From NCBI GenBank assembly GCA_045635885.1, contig JAZTWO010000065.1, positions 4,360 to 68,359 on the forward strand: a DNA stretch of 64,000 nt, read 5' to 3'. Made by a program: the position numbers and the translations under genes. Positions 50,217-58,800 of the stretch are shown here, piece by piece. Position 1 is the stretch's first letter, and each line of letters opens with the position of its first letter. Below the pieces are notes generated by a model. It was not told where the DNA came from. It saw only the letters and a list, made by a program, of their open reading frames with translations, and ran no database searches. The DNA comes from RGIG4608 sp045635885. Its GTDB lineage: Bacteria > Bacillota > Clostridia > Oscillospirales > CAG-272.

Positions 50217-51026
50217 ATGTATTGGAATCTTCTTGGGATACTTTTTGCGGTATGCGCAATTGCGTGCTGTGTGGGATTTTATAAATTTGTATATTTTCTT
50301 TCAATTGGATACGGTTTTGCAGTAGCGGCGGGTGGTCTTGCGACACTTGTTATGTATTTGGTTAATCCTTCTGCAACTCCGATTTGGATTGTGCTTGTTC
50401 AAGCCGTACTTTTTGTGGCATACGGTGCACGTCTTTCGGGCTTTCTTCTTATTCGTGAGCTTAAGAACGCAACGTTTAAGAAGACTGACGTAGCCAAGGA
50501 AACTCTTTCTAAGAGTGGTGAACAGAAGATGCCCATTTTTGTGCTTGTTACAATTTGGATTGTTGTTGCAATTCTTTACACTGCACAGGTTTCTCCTATG
50601 CTTTTCCGTTTCGCTAACGGAAGCGCAGACGTGATTGTTCCCATTGTGGGCTTTGCAATTTCAATTTTCGGCCTTATTCTTGAATCAGTTGCCGACAAGC
50701 AGAAATCTGCACAGAAAAAAGAAAATCCCAATGCGGTTGCAACAAAGGGGCTTTACAGAATTGTTCGTTGCCCCAACTATCTTGGTGAAATTACATTCTG
50801 GACAGGTGTGTTTGTAAGCGGTATTACTACATACAAAACAATTGGTCAGTGGATTCTTGCATCTCTTGCCTATATTTCTATTGTTTACATTATGTTCAAC
50901 GGTGCGCAGCGACTTGAAAAACGTCAGATGGAAAGATATGGTGATGACAAGGCATATAATGAATATGCGAACAAGACGCCCATTATCATTCCTCTTGTTC
51001 CCATTTATCATCTTAACAAGAAATAA
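50217..51026 (+). CDS. DUF1295 membrane protein (steroid 5-alpha-reductase-like)
   Basis: A 269-residue protein with six or seven helices. The conserved C-terminal motif KGLYRIVRCPNYLGEITFW and the end ERYGDDKAYNEYANKTP are typical of DUF1295, related to steroid 5-alpha-reductases and isoprenylcysteine methyltransferases. It could reduce or methylate a lipid; the substrate is unknown. AAAGGAG precedes ATG. Confidence 0.85.
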   Translation: MYWNLLGILFAVCAIACCVGFYKFVYFLSIGYGFAVAAGGLATLVMYLVNPSATPIWIVLVQAVLFVAYGARLSGFLLIRELKNATFKKTDVAKETLSKSGEQKMPIFVLVTIWIVVAILYTAQVSPMLFRFANGSADVIVPIVGFAISIFGLILESVADKQKSAQKKENPNAVATKGLYRIVRCPNYLGEITFWTGVFVSGITTYKTIGQWILASLAYISIVYIMFNGAQRLEKRQMERYGDDKAYNEYANKTPIIIPLVPIYHLNKK

Positions 51027-51096
51027 AAGGAGAATTCACAAACAATTTTGTTTCTTGCAAGTATTGATAAAATACTAATTAGAGAAGGAAAGTAAA

Positions 51097-51753
51097 ATGA
51101 TAACTAAGATATTAAACTTAATAAAAAGCAAACACCCATTTACTTTAAAGGATATTGGCGAATTTGAAACCTTTAAGGTTAAGGGAATGACATTCACTTG
51201 TGCGGCATACGAAGCGCAGGGGCTTGGTCATGTGTCTGTAATGCAAGCAAAGGGCTTTTTCGGGCTTATGAAGATGGACACGATAGTTATCGCTCCCATC
51301 GACAAGGATTTGCCTTTGTTTTCTTACGATAGAATTTATGCAATGGGGAACGACACTCTCTTTATTGAATTTTATGATACAATGAGTGAAAACAAGCTGG
51401 ACATTTCGCCCCTTACTGCAATTAGCAAAAAATATGCTTATCTTCCCGATAGATTTGAAAAGGGTAAAGAGCCAAAGCATTGGTATGATGATATTCGCTT
51501 ATCCGAAACTGCCAACAAAAAGGGCAAAAAGAAGAATAGCAAAGATTTTGATGCCTATACTTTAGAAAGCTTTTCTGCATATTTAGAGCTTGATGCTGAA
51601 ATTTGCGACAAAGAAGAGAAGCTTGCTCGCACAAGGGTATATTCAAATGGACTTATCACAAACGGTGGTCCTGCGGTTGACGTTTTTAAGTCTGAAATGG
51701 GCGAGGAAATGGCGGCAAAGGTTATTCACACCGTGCTTTTTGGAACTAATTAA
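51097..51753 (+). CDS. Protein of unknown function, 218 residues
   Basis: I do not recognise this protein. It is soluble, with a predicted alternation of strands in the first half (FKVKGMTFTCAAYEAQGLG, MDTIVIAPIDKDLPLFSYDR) and a Lys-rich helical part (about 138-155) followed by a helical end (SAYLELDAEICDKEEKLART). No signal peptide or known motif is apparent. GAAGGAAAG precedes ATG. It lies 70 bases after the DUF1295 gene in the same direction, so it may share a pathway. Confidence 0.75.
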   Translation: MITKILNLIKSKHPFTLKDIGEFETFKVKGMTFTCAAYEAQGLGHVSVMQAKGFFGLMKMDTIVIAPIDKDLPLFSYDRIYAMGNDTLFIEFYDTMSENKLDISPLTAISKKYAYLPDRFEKGKEPKHWYDDIRLSETANKKGKKKNSKDFDAYTLESFSAYLELDAEICDKEEKLARTRVYSNGLITNGGPAVDVFKSEMGEEMAAKVIHTVLFGTN

Positions 51754-51756
51754 CAC

Positions 51757-51788
51757 AAAAAGGAAGACTTTTTACAAAGTCTTCCTTT
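51757..51788. terminator. Bidirectional terminator
   Basis: AAAAGGAAGACTTT / AAAGTCTTCCTTTT around TTAC, between convergent genes. Confidence 0.88.
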
Positions 51789-51793
51789 TAATT

Positions 51794-53527
51794 TTACCAA
51801 ATTTCGATTTCGCCGTGTTCGTTATAGTGCCAAGAGTGACCCAGTGGGTCGGGCTTATCACTATAGTGATAGATGATTGCAAAATCGATTTCGGGGTTAT
51901 CCCTGATAAGAATTCTTGGGATATTGTCAATTGTGTGTTCAAAGAATATGCTTTCAAGTGAGTTGCAATTTTCAAATGCGCCTGCACTTATACTTGAAAC
52001 GTTTTTGCCCATTACAATCTTTTTGAGTGAAGAGCAATTAAGAAAAGCACTTTTACCAATTGAGGTTATCTCTTCTCCAAGAATGATTTCTTCAAGCGAG
52101 GAACAATTTGCAAAAACGAGGGTTTCGATTGCCCTAAGTTTGTTGCCGATTTTTACTTTTTTAAGATCTTTACAACCATTAAATGCTTCACTTGATATGC
52201 TTGCAACACTGTCGGGAATATTGATTTCCTTTAATGAGGAGCAACCTGAAAATGCCATTTTTTCGATAATGCCAAGTGAATTTGGCAGTTTGATTGATTC
52301 AACTTGAGTGCAATTGCTAAATGCGTTTGCGCCTATGGTTGTAACTCCCTCGTTAATATACACGCTTTTAATATTTTCACAGTTAGAGAAAGCTGCGTTG
52401 TGAATGTATTGAACGTTTTCGGGAATTACCAAATCCCTTATAAGCTCTCCCTCAAATGCCAAACAGTTATTATATGGCTCGGGGTTTATCTTTGTGCTTT
52501 TAAAGTCGATTACGCACCAGCGTTTTATTTCAACAATTTCGATGGATTTGAGGTTTGTGCATCCCGTAAACACTTCAGAGCCAAAGGTTCTTACGCTTTT
52601 GGGGATTGTAATATGCTCAAGACTTGTACAATGCTTGAAAGCGCCGGAGGTTATCTCACGAAGTCCAAAATTGAGTTCCACCTTGGTAAGAGATGAGCAT
52701 CCCTCAAATGCCTCTGCGCCGATACTTGTTACGGTTTCGGGAATGTATATTTCCTTAAGCGAGGTGCATTCGTTAAACGAAAGCATACCTATGGTCTTTA
52801 ATTTTTCGCCTAAAGTAATGGATTTAAGGCGTTTACAACCTGTAAATGCCTCAGCACCGATGCTTTCAACGGTGTTGGGTAATGTCATTTCGGTGATGTG
52901 TTTGCAATTAGCAAATGCTCGTGCGCCAATGTTTACAAGATTTTGACCAAGCTTGATATTTTTGAGCGAGGTGCATCCTGAAAATGCTTCATAGCAAATC
53001 ATTACCACTGAATCTGAAAGTGTTAATTTTTTAATAGAAGAACAGTTCATAAATGCGCCAGATCCGATTGACTCTACACAACTTGGAACGTTAACCTTTT
53101 CAAGTGACGAGCAATCTTCAAAGCAACGGTCTGCCAAAATTTTTAACTTGCGTGGGAAATTGATTTCCTTAAGCGAGGTGCAACCTGCAAATGCTTTTAA
53201 TCCGATTTGTGTTATATTTTCACTAAGCTCAACGGTTTCAAGAGAAGTGCAACCAATGAATGCATAGTCACTGATGGATGTCATATTATTGCTGATAATG
53301 ACCTTTTTAAGTGTTTTAGCATCTTCAAAAGCTCCACGGGAGATACTTTCTACGTTTCCGGGAATGCTAATAATTTCTCTGTTACCGTGATATTTAACAA
53401 GTGTGTTATTTCTAATTTCATATGCTGTGGAATCATTTTCATCAATGACCTTGTATCCGCAATATACGCAGACGGGTGCAAGGTTTGATATTCTGTTTCC
53501 ACATTCGGGGCAGTGAATAAGTGCCAT
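51794..53527 (-). CDS. Zinc-ribbon BspA-type leucine-rich repeat protein
   Basis: A 577-residue protein. Residues 6-23 make a zinc ribbon (Cys6, Cys9, Cys20, Cys23). From about residue 50 there are some twenty LRR_5 (BspA-like) repeats of about 23 residues, each with a pattern such as SIGAEAFEGCSSLTKVEL. The tail (about 535-577) departs from the repeats. No signal peptide or sorting signal is present, so it looks cytoplasmic, unlike many BspA proteins. GAGG precedes ATG. Function unknown; protein binding is likely. Confidence 0.88.
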   Translation of the reverse strand: MALIHCPECGNRISNLAPVCVYCGYKVIDENDSTAYEIRNNTLVKYHGNREIISIPGNVESISRGAFEDAKTLKKVIISNNMTSISDYAFIGCTSLETVELSENITQIGLKAFAGCTSLKEINFPRKLKILADRCFEDCSSLEKVNVPSCVESIGSGAFMNCSSIKKLTLSDSVVMICYEAFSGCTSLKNIKLGQNLVNIGARAFANCKHITEMTLPNTVESIGAEAFTGCKRLKSITLGEKLKTIGMLSFNECTSLKEIYIPETVTSIGAEAFEGCSSLTKVELNFGLREITSGAFKHCTSLEHITIPKSVRTFGSEVFTGCTNLKSIEIVEIKRWCVIDFKSTKINPEPYNNCLAFEGELIRDLVIPENVQYIHNAAFSNCENIKSVYINEGVTTIGANAFSNCTQVESIKLPNSLGIIEKMAFSGCSSLKEINIPDSVASISSEAFNGCKDLKKVKIGNKLRAIETLVFANCSSLEEIILGEEITSIGKSAFLNCSSLKKIVMGKNVSSISAGAFENCNSLESIFFEHTIDNIPRILIRDNPEIDFAIIYHYSDKPDPLGHSWHYNEHGEIEIW

Positions 53528-53553
53528 TAATTTACCTCATAAAAATAATTTGA

Positions 53554-54492
53554 TCAAGCGTACATTATAAGTGTGACTATCATAAATAAAACGTAGCATG
53601 CAATTGCAGGAATTGAGAGCATCAATTCCACCAAGTGCCAAAAAGTACGCTCAATTGAAGTTGATTTAACAAAATTTTCTTCAAACTTTGTATGTGAATA
53701 TTTACGATAAAGACGTGAAAGGTGGGAGAAAAGGAAAATTCCTATAATAAGGGTAATAATTGTTGTGATGAATATAAATAAATCTGTGTTTGCGCTAATG
53801 TTTTTAAGCGAGATGAAGGTCGGCTCAAAAAAAGTGGCAAAAAGATTATATGCTATGTGCATAGTAATTGTTATCGCCAATGATTCTGTTGCATAGATAA
53901 CAATGCAAAGCATTATTCCAAGGAAAAACCTTGGCAAAAGCTCAAAAAAGCTAAATCCAAGCAACGAGAAGAAAATTGACGAGCAGAGGACTGCGCAAAG
54001 AAATCCACGACGGTAGAATTCTTTTAAAAGGACTCCTCTGAAAATAAGCCCCTCGAATATTGGGGGGATTAAGCAAAATGCAAGAGCGAGATATATATCG
54101 TTAAAAACACTTCCGTTTCGGTTGGCAAAAAATGCGCTGTAAAGCGGAAATTCAACGTATTTACCTTTGATTAGTAAAATTTTAATTAACATACTTCCAA
54201 GCAAAATTAAGCCCGTTGAAAGCAAAATGATTGGAATATGATACCTTTTGGGTGTTTCAAGGTGTTGGGCAGGAAGGTATTTTTTGCCCCCACGGAATGC
54301 CCTAAATATGAAATAGGGAACAAGAAAAGCAAGGGCAATCATTGGCAACATCCAAGTGTTGCTTGAAAACAAAAGCGTTGTGTTTATTAAATTAAAAATT
54401 GAGAGCATTAGCATTATTGCAAACACCAAAAGCAATGCTCCAATTGGGGCATTGAGCATTTCGGCAAAGAAATCTTTAATTCTTTTTAGCAA
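53554..54492 (-). CDS. CPBP/ABI-type membrane protein, partly degenerate
   Basis: A 312-residue protein with about eight helices. The CPBP (CAAX protease-like) core is around 140-230. Motif 1 reads FEGLIFRGVLL: the first Glu and the Arg remain but the second Glu is Gly. Motif 2 (usually FxxxH) reads FFSLLG without His. Motif 3 MHIAYN keeps His and Asn. Protease activity is therefore doubtful. The start is TTG 54492, nine bases after GAGG, within the 3' end of the cyclo-ligase gene (17-base overlap). Confidence 0.78.
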   Translation of the reverse strand: MLKRIKDFFAEMLNAPIGALLLVFAIMLMLSIFNLINTTLLFSSNTWMLPMIALAFLVPYFIFRAFRGGKKYLPAQHLETPKRYHIPIILLSTGLILLGSMLIKILLIKGKYVEFPLYSAFFANRNGSVFNDIYLALAFCLIPPIFEGLIFRGVLLKEFYRRGFLCAVLCSSIFFSLLGFSFFELLPRFFLGIMLCIVIYATESLAITITMHIAYNLFATFFEPTFISLKNISANTDLFIFITTIITLIIGIFLFSHLSRLYRKYSHTKFEENFVKSTSIERTFWHLVELMLSIPAIACYVLFMIVTLIMYA

Positions 54493-55054
54493 AATACATT
54501 ACCTCGCTTTCAGTTACTATCATATTAAGTGGAATATCGTGTTCTTTGTGTGGAAGGGTGTCAAGCACTAGGGCAGAATATGAAAATCCTGTGCTAACAC
54601 CTTCAAAATTGCTTAAAAATCTATCGTAAAATCCCTTTCCATAGCCGAGTCGGTGACCACTTTTTGAAAATGCGATTGCGGGGACAAGGCAAAGGGTATT
54701 TTTGTTTGGATTTGCAATCTTGCAGGATGAATTTGGCTCTAAAATACCAAAGCAAGAGGGAGAAAGCTCGTCCAATGACAATATTTTTCTAAACTCCAGG
54801 GTGGAAGTTTCATTTTGACACACGGGGAATGCAATTTCCTTGCCCGTTTTCAAGCAAAGCTCAAAAAGGGGCAGGGGAGAAATTTCATTTTTTACGGGAT
54901 AATAGAGCAAAACTGTGTCGGCATTTACAAATGCCTCACTTTTTGCAAGATTTTGGCAAGCGAGTTCACTTGCCTCTTTTACAAATTCTTCGCCAAAAGT
55001 ATTGCGCACAAGACGGTATTTTTGGCGAAGTTCATTTTTGTTTTGGATATTCAT
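54476..55054 (-). CDS. 5-formyltetrahydrofolate cyclo-ligase
   Basis: A 192-residue enzyme that turns 5-formyl-THF into 5,10-methenyl-THF with ATP. The signature GHRLGYGKGFYDRFL is at about 133-147, and LVPAIAFSKSG precedes it. The N-terminal KNELRQKYRLVRN fits. The start overlaps the DJ-1 gene stop by one base. This gene and folT both serve folate metabolism, though they are far apart. Confidence 0.93.
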   Translation of the reverse strand: MNIQNKNELRQKYRLVRNTFGEEFVKEASELACQNLAKSEAFVNADTVLLYYPVKNEISPLPLFELCLKTGKEIAFPVCQNETSTLEFRKILSLDELSPSCFGILEPNSSCKIANPNKNTLCLVPAIAFSKSGHRLGYGKGFYDRFLSNFEGVSTGFSYSALVLDTLPHKEHDIPLNMIVTESEVMYFAKKN

Positions 55055-55596
55055 TATTTGATTATTGCAGAGAGGGCAATTTCGTCTGCCTTTTCTTTTG
55101 ATACAAGTGCCTCAACAATGCAAAGCGCAAATTCTGCGGCACAACCCATGCCTTTGGACGTGATTATGTTTCCGTCACGAACAACCCTTTCATTTGTGAA
55201 AATTGCATCATCAAGATATTCTTCAAAGCCGGGGTAACAGGTTGCCTTTTTGCCCTTTAAAAATCCCGAAATGCCAAGGATTGAGGGGGCTGCGCAAATT
55301 GCGCAAACAAGGGAATCGTTCATAATTGCTCGACCGAGCGCCTCTATTACCTTAACGCTTTCTTCAAGATTTACCGTGCCGGGCATTCCACCGGGAAGAA
55401 TAATTGCTTGTGCAACCTCGTCTGAAAGCTCGTTTTCAGTTATATCTGCCACAACCTCTATTCCGTGTGAGCCCTTAACGGTTTTGCTTTCGCCAACAGC
55501 CACGGTGGTTACTTCAAGACCTGCACGTCTTAATATGTCAACGGGGGTGAGCGCTTCGATTTCTTCAAAACCCTCTGCTAAGAATACGTATATCAT
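55054..55596 (-). CDS. DJ-1/PfpI-family protein
   Basis: A 180-residue cytoplasmic protein of the DJ-1/ThiJ group. The nucleophile Cys101 is in VCAICAAPSIL, and the acidic residue in AEGFEEIEA. The group includes glyoxalase III and protein deglycase-type enzymes; which applies here is not clear. The start is ATG 55596 behind AAAGGAG; the longer frame to 55629 is rejected. It may be cotranscribed with hisS, 51 bases upstream. Confidence 0.9.
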   Translation of the reverse strand: MIYVFLAEGFEEIEALTPVDILRRAGLEVTTVAVGESKTVKGSHGIEVVADITENELSDEVAQAIILPGGMPGTVNLEESVKVIEALGRAIMNDSLVCAICAAPSILGISGFLKGKKATCYPGFEEYLDDAIFTNERVVRDGNIITSKGMGCAAEFALCIVEALVSKEKADEIALSAIIK

Positions 55597-55647
55597 ATTT
55601 TTTCTCCTTTTAAAGTTGAAAGGGGGCAAAGTTGTTTTTAACCAACT

Positions 55648-56949
55648 TTATTTTGTGAAATAGTTACCAAGTTCAGAGATTGCAACGTCAACTTCTTCAC
55701 GAGTGATGAGGTTTTTAACCTTAACAACGCCGTTTTCGAACTCAGTGCCGCCCATAATTACGATATGGGTATAATTTTCTTTGAAGGCATAATCAATCTG
55801 CTTGCCGAATTTCTTTGTTCCAAGATAGAGGGCGCAGGTTGTTCCTGCATCACGAATGGAAGACGTGAGATTGATGTATTCCCTATAGGGAACGTCATTG
55901 AATCTTGCCACAAGCACCTTTGTTTCGCCCTGTGAAAAATCGGGAACAAGGTTATGTGTTACAAGGAAGTTTTCAAGAGTTACGTCGCCCATGCCGTAGC
56001 CAACGCCACTAACCTTTGCGTTCTTTACAAAAAGTCCAACGAGGTTATCGTATCTTCCACCACCGTACATAGCACGGTTGTTTTCGGGAGCTTCGTCGAA
56101 CACCTCGAATACAGTTCCTGTATAGTAGTCAAGACCACGGATGATGCCGAAGTCGAATACGCAATATTTATCAAGTCCTGTTTCCTTAAGTAAAGAGAAA
56201 AGGTCTGCAAGCTCTTTTGCACCAACGGAGTCGGGGCAGAGGGCGGTTGCTTCTTCAACACTCATTGTGTAAAGAGCATCAATTTTAGCGATTTGCTCGT
56301 CAGAAAGACCGAGCTCACGCATTTCTTTTTCATAAACTTCACGAGGAATTTTATTCTTTTTATCAACGATTTTAGAAACCTTTTTAGCGCCGTCTGCATC
56401 TGCGCCACTGATAGCACAAATAACGTCGTTAAAGAAGCGACGATTGTTGATGTGAACCTTGAACATTGTTTCGTCCGCACCAAAAACACGCAAGATATTA
56501 ATTGCGCTTTCGATTACGTCCATATCCGCTTCGAATCCGTCGCAACCAAATATGTCAACGTTGAGCTGCCAGAATTCACGAAGGCGACCTCTTTGTGGTG
56601 CTTCGCAACGGTACATATTGGGAATTGCAAACCACTTAAGAGGCATATTCAAATCGTACATTTTAGCGGCAACCATACGGGCAACGCTGGGAGTCATTTC
56701 AGGTCTGATTGCCAAGTGGCGATCGCCCCTGTCCATAAAGTTATATGTTTGTGTGCTTGCAAGCTCCTCGCCACTTTTTGCAGCATAAATCTCAAAGGAT
56801 TCAAGCATTGGTGCGTTATATTCTTCATAAGCGGATTTTTCAAGCACCTCACGGATTTTGCCAAAGAACCAGTTGCGGAATCTCATCTGTGCGGGATAGA
56901 AGTCACGAGTGCCTTTATATGGCTGTGTGGATAATAAATTATTGCTCAC
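55648..56949 (-). CDS. hisS: Histidyl-tRNA synthetase
   Basis: A class II synthetase of 433 residues: N-terminal YKGTRDFYPAQ, motif 2 around RPEMTPSVARM, the histidine-binding GLDYYTGTVFEVF and motif 3 MYGGGRYDNLV, then the anticodon domain. I start it at GTG 56949, seven bases after AAGAGG, not at the ATG 45 bases upstream. A promoter lies at 56998-57026. No T-box is present. Confidence 0.95.
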   Translation of the reverse strand: MSNNLLSTQPYKGTRDFYPAQMRFRNWFFGKIREVLEKSAYEEYNAPMLESFEIYAAKSGEELASTQTYNFMDRGDRHLAIRPEMTPSVARMVAAKMYDLNMPLKWFAIPNMYRCEAPQRGRLREFWQLNVDIFGCDGFEADMDVIESAINILRVFGADETMFKVHINNRRFFNDVICAISGADADGAKKVSKIVDKKNKIPREVYEKEMRELGLSDEQIAKIDALYTMSVEEATALCPDSVGAKELADLFSLLKETGLDKYCVFDFGIIRGLDYYTGTVFEVFDEAPENNRAMYGGGRYDNLVGLFVKNAKVSGVGYGMGDVTLENFLVTHNLVPDFSQGETKVLVARFNDVPYREYINLTSSIRDAGTTCALYLGTKKFGKQIDYAFKENYTHIVIMGGTEFENGVVKVKNLITREEVDVAISELGNYFTK

Positions 56950-56997
56950 AATATTGTCCTCTTTTCTGAAAAGATGTTTTATATAGATATTCATATT

Positions 56998-57026
56998 AGT
57001 ATAACATATTTTTTTATATTTGTCTA
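56998..57026 (-). promoter_or_regulatory. Promoter of hisS
   Basis: TAGACA (57021-57026), 17-base spacer, TATACT (56998-57003) on the minus strand. Confidence 0.6.
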
Positions 57027-57031
57027 TGGGG

Positions 57032-57059
57032 TTGTAAAAATTTATTTTTGTGATATAAT
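57032..57059 (+). promoter_or_regulatory. Promoter of the ArsC/Spx-like gene
   Basis: TTGTAA (57032-57037), 16-base spacer, TATAAT (57054-57059), 31 bases before ATG. Confidence 0.55.
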
Positions 57060-57089
57060 AAAATTAATATATATATAGGAGTTATAAAC

Positions 57090-57446
57090 ATGCTTAAATT
57101 TATTTGCTATCCCAAATGCACTACTTGTCAGAAGGCGAAGAGATGGCTTGATGACAGAAATATTGAATATGAGCTTAGAGATATTAAGCTTGATAATCCT
57201 ACACTTGAGGAATTGAAGGAGTGGCACGAAAAAAGCGGATTGCCACTTAAAAAGTTCTTCAACACAAGCGGATTGCTTTATAAGTCGATGGAACTTAAAA
57301 GCAAGTTACCTTTGATGAGCGATGAAGAGATGTTGAATTTGCTTGCAACGGACGGTATGCTTGTCAAAAGGCCTTTGCTTGTGGGTGAAAATTTCGTGCT
57401 TGTTGGTTTTAAAGAAGCCGAGTGGGAAGAAAAAGCAGGGAAATAA
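57090..57446 (+). CDS. ArsC/Spx-family thioredoxin-fold protein
   Basis: A 118-residue protein with the redox motif CTTC (Cys10-Cys13), WLDDRNIEYELRDI and the conserved KRPLLV near residue 90. The family includes arsenate reductases, YffB and the stress regulator Spx. The CxxC favours Spx/MgsR or YffB; a role as RNA-polymerase-binding regulator cannot be shown. It stands alone. Confidence 0.85.
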   Translation: MLKFICYPKCTTCQKAKRWLDDRNIEYELRDIKLDNPTLEELKEWHEKSGLPLKKFFNTSGLLYKSMELKSKLPLMSDEEMLNLLATDGMLVKRPLLVGENFVLVGFKEAEWEEKAGK

Positions 57447-57449
57447 CAA

Positions 57450-57483
57450 AAAGCACAATCATCAAAAAAGATGATTGTGCTTT
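57450..57483. terminator. Bidirectional terminator
   Basis: AAAGCACAATCAT / ATGATTGTGCTTT with a CAAAAAAG loop. Confidence 0.88.
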
Positions 57484-57485
57484 AA

Positions 57486-58259
57486 TTATGCCTGTTTAAT
57501 TGAATTTTCCCATTGTTGATGCGCCAAAAACCATTTTTCGCTATGAGTTCCAAGTGCGCCAATTTGTCTTGGATGGGCAAGTGGCAAAATGTCGATTTCC
57601 TTATCCGCTATTGTCACTTTTATTCTGTTCCCGTAACCGTATTCTTGGGCGTATTCGCCAAGGGATGAAAAAGGGACGTTTGCGACCTTTTTAAGATATT
57701 GTGCTATGGGAATGTCGCCAAGTAAAACCAACAAATTTGCTTCTGAACGCATCAATTCGTCGGTGATTTCAGAGCTTCTGTCTTTGTTGCAAAACATGTT
57801 GGGGCGCACGGGGATTGTGACAGGATTTAGATTGTATTTTTCGATTAAAGGATTATATTTTTCTTTTATTGCCTTAACCTGACTTGAATTAAGACGTGTT
57901 TCGGGCAGGCAATCGCAAAGCCAAGCATCATCCCTTGTATATCCAAGCGGTGCGAGAATGTTATTGTCAAGAACTTTAGCAGACGGACCGTTCAACTGTT
58001 TGCCGGCGGGCTCTAAATACCCTAATTCTTTGGGGATTTGTATTTTATTTATTATTTCCTTTGCTTCTTTGGGGTTTCCGTCCCAAAAAATTCTTGGTTC
58101 AGAAGCCACTGCCAATGCTTGACAGATAATTTGATTTTCAAATTTCCATCTTGCGTGAACGGCGCTTGCGTAAACGCCCAAAACAAAAACCTTTTTGGGT
58201 GATTGATCTTCTTGAATCAGGGGGTGCAATTCTTGTCCAAAGGGGAACAAATAAGCCAT
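57486..58259 (-). CDS. Uracil-DNA glycosylase-superfamily-like protein
   Basis: A 257-residue protein. The N-terminal KKVFVLGVYASAVHARW resembles the first strand and nucleotide-site loop of the UDG superfamily, and the C-terminal ILPLAHPRQIGALGTHSEKW resembles the HPS/HPR motif region with LLVLLGDIPIAQYL before it. Catalytic residues cannot be assigned surely, so activity is unproven. AAAGGAG precedes ATG. A consensus promoter lies 34 bases upstream. Confidence 0.6.
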   Translation of the reverse strand: MAYLFPFGQELHPLIQEDQSPKKVFVLGVYASAVHARWKFENQIICQALAVASEPRIFWDGNPKEAKEIINKIQIPKELGYLEPAGKQLNGPSAKVLDNNILAPLGYTRDDAWLCDCLPETRLNSSQVKAIKEKYNPLIEKYNLNPVTIPVRPNMFCNKDRSSEITDELMRSEANLLVLLGDIPIAQYLKKVANVPFSSLGEYAQEYGYGNRIKVTIADKEIDILPLAHPRQIGALGTHSEKWFLAHQQWENSIKQA

Positions 58260-58292
58260 GGGAAACTCCTTTGCTTTTAGTTGTTTTTTGAT

Positions 58293-58321
58293 ATTATATC
58301 ATATTTTTGTTGAATAGTCAA
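58293..58321 (-). promoter_or_regulatory. Promoter of the UDG-like gene
   Basis: TTGACT (58316-58321), 17-base spacer, TATAAT (58293-58298) on the minus strand. Confidence 0.8.
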
Positions 58322-58341
58322 TAAAGGTTGTGGGATTGGAA

Positions 58342-58425
58342 AATCCCCCAATATTATTTTGTGGAAAACAAAAAAAGCACTCTCTTGCGAGAATGCTTTT
58401 CTTGTTTTGGCGGAGGATGGGGGAT
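58342..58425 (-). pseudogene. Partial tRNA-Ser 3' end with terminator (duplicate A)
   Basis: The 18 bases at 58408-58425 equal the 3' end of the intact tRNA-Ser at 58602-58619, including CCA. The following terminator and flank are also alike (compare 58546-58601). The rest of the tRNA is missing. In the terminator the stem is GCATTCTC/GAGAGTGC, against GCATTCAC/GTGAGTGC in the intact locus, so the two arms have changed together. Confidence 0.7.
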
Positions 58426-58570
58426 ATCGCTCTTGATTTTTGCAAAGCAAGAAAGAAAAATCGTTAGTGTATGCTTTGCAAAAATCTTCGGTCACCGTTC
58501 AAAAACAACGCACTGTGTTGTTTTTTCACTGCGTTCGAATCCCCCAATATTGTTTCATAGAAAACAAAAA

Positions 58571-58592
58571 AGCACTCACTTTCGTGAATGCT
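58571..58592 (-). terminator. Terminator of tRNA-Ser
   Basis: On the minus strand GCATTCAC GAAA GTGAGTGC is followed by six T. Confidence 0.8.
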
Positions 58593-58601
58593 TTCTTGTT
58601 T

Positions 58602-58690
58602 TGGCGGAGGATGGGGGATTCGAACCCTCGTGCCCGTAAAGGCAAACGGTTTTCAAGACCGCCTCGTTATGACCACTTCGATAATCCTCC
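58602..58690 (-). tRNA. tRNA-Ser (UGA), CCA encoded
   Basis: An 89-base class II tRNA. The acceptor arm is GGAGGAT/ATCCTCC, the anticodon stem encloses CTTGAAA (anticodon UGA), a long variable arm TGCC/GGGCA follows, and the T-arm is AGGGTTCGAATCCCC. G73 and CCA are present, as expected for serine. Confidence 0.95.
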
Positions 58691-58800
58691 GTGTCTTGTC
58701 ACGGAGAGATTTGAGAGGTGGCTCGGTTGCCAATGGCAATCGAATACACTGCGTAGTTCATCGGCAAAGCCGATCTAATCCTCCGTGTCTTACGACCTTA
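58691..58800 (-). other. tRNA-flanking remnant with repeated tRNA 5' end
   Basis: AAGACACGGAGGATTA on the minus strand occurs twice, at the intact tRNA start (58682-58697) and again at about 58776-58791. The second is followed by unrelated sequence with a GATCGGCTTTGCCGAT palindrome, so it is a fragment of the tRNA 5' end and flank. Confidence 0.5.

Larger units (their letters stand above)
58260..58601. other. 342-base gap before tRNA-Ser with repeat and hairpins
   Basis: No gene is supported. It holds the UDG promoter, the partial tRNA duplicate, and a 15-bp perfect inverted repeat (GATTTTTGCAAAGCA at 58435-58449 and its complement at 58472-58486, 22-base loop). A palindrome AACAACGCACTGTGTTGTT follows near 58503. 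Confidence 0.6.

Noticed and set aside
58700..58790. Second tRNA on either strand upstream of tRNA-Ser
   Set aside because: A GGAGGATTA start and a TTCGATT string are present but no cloverleaf can be closed.
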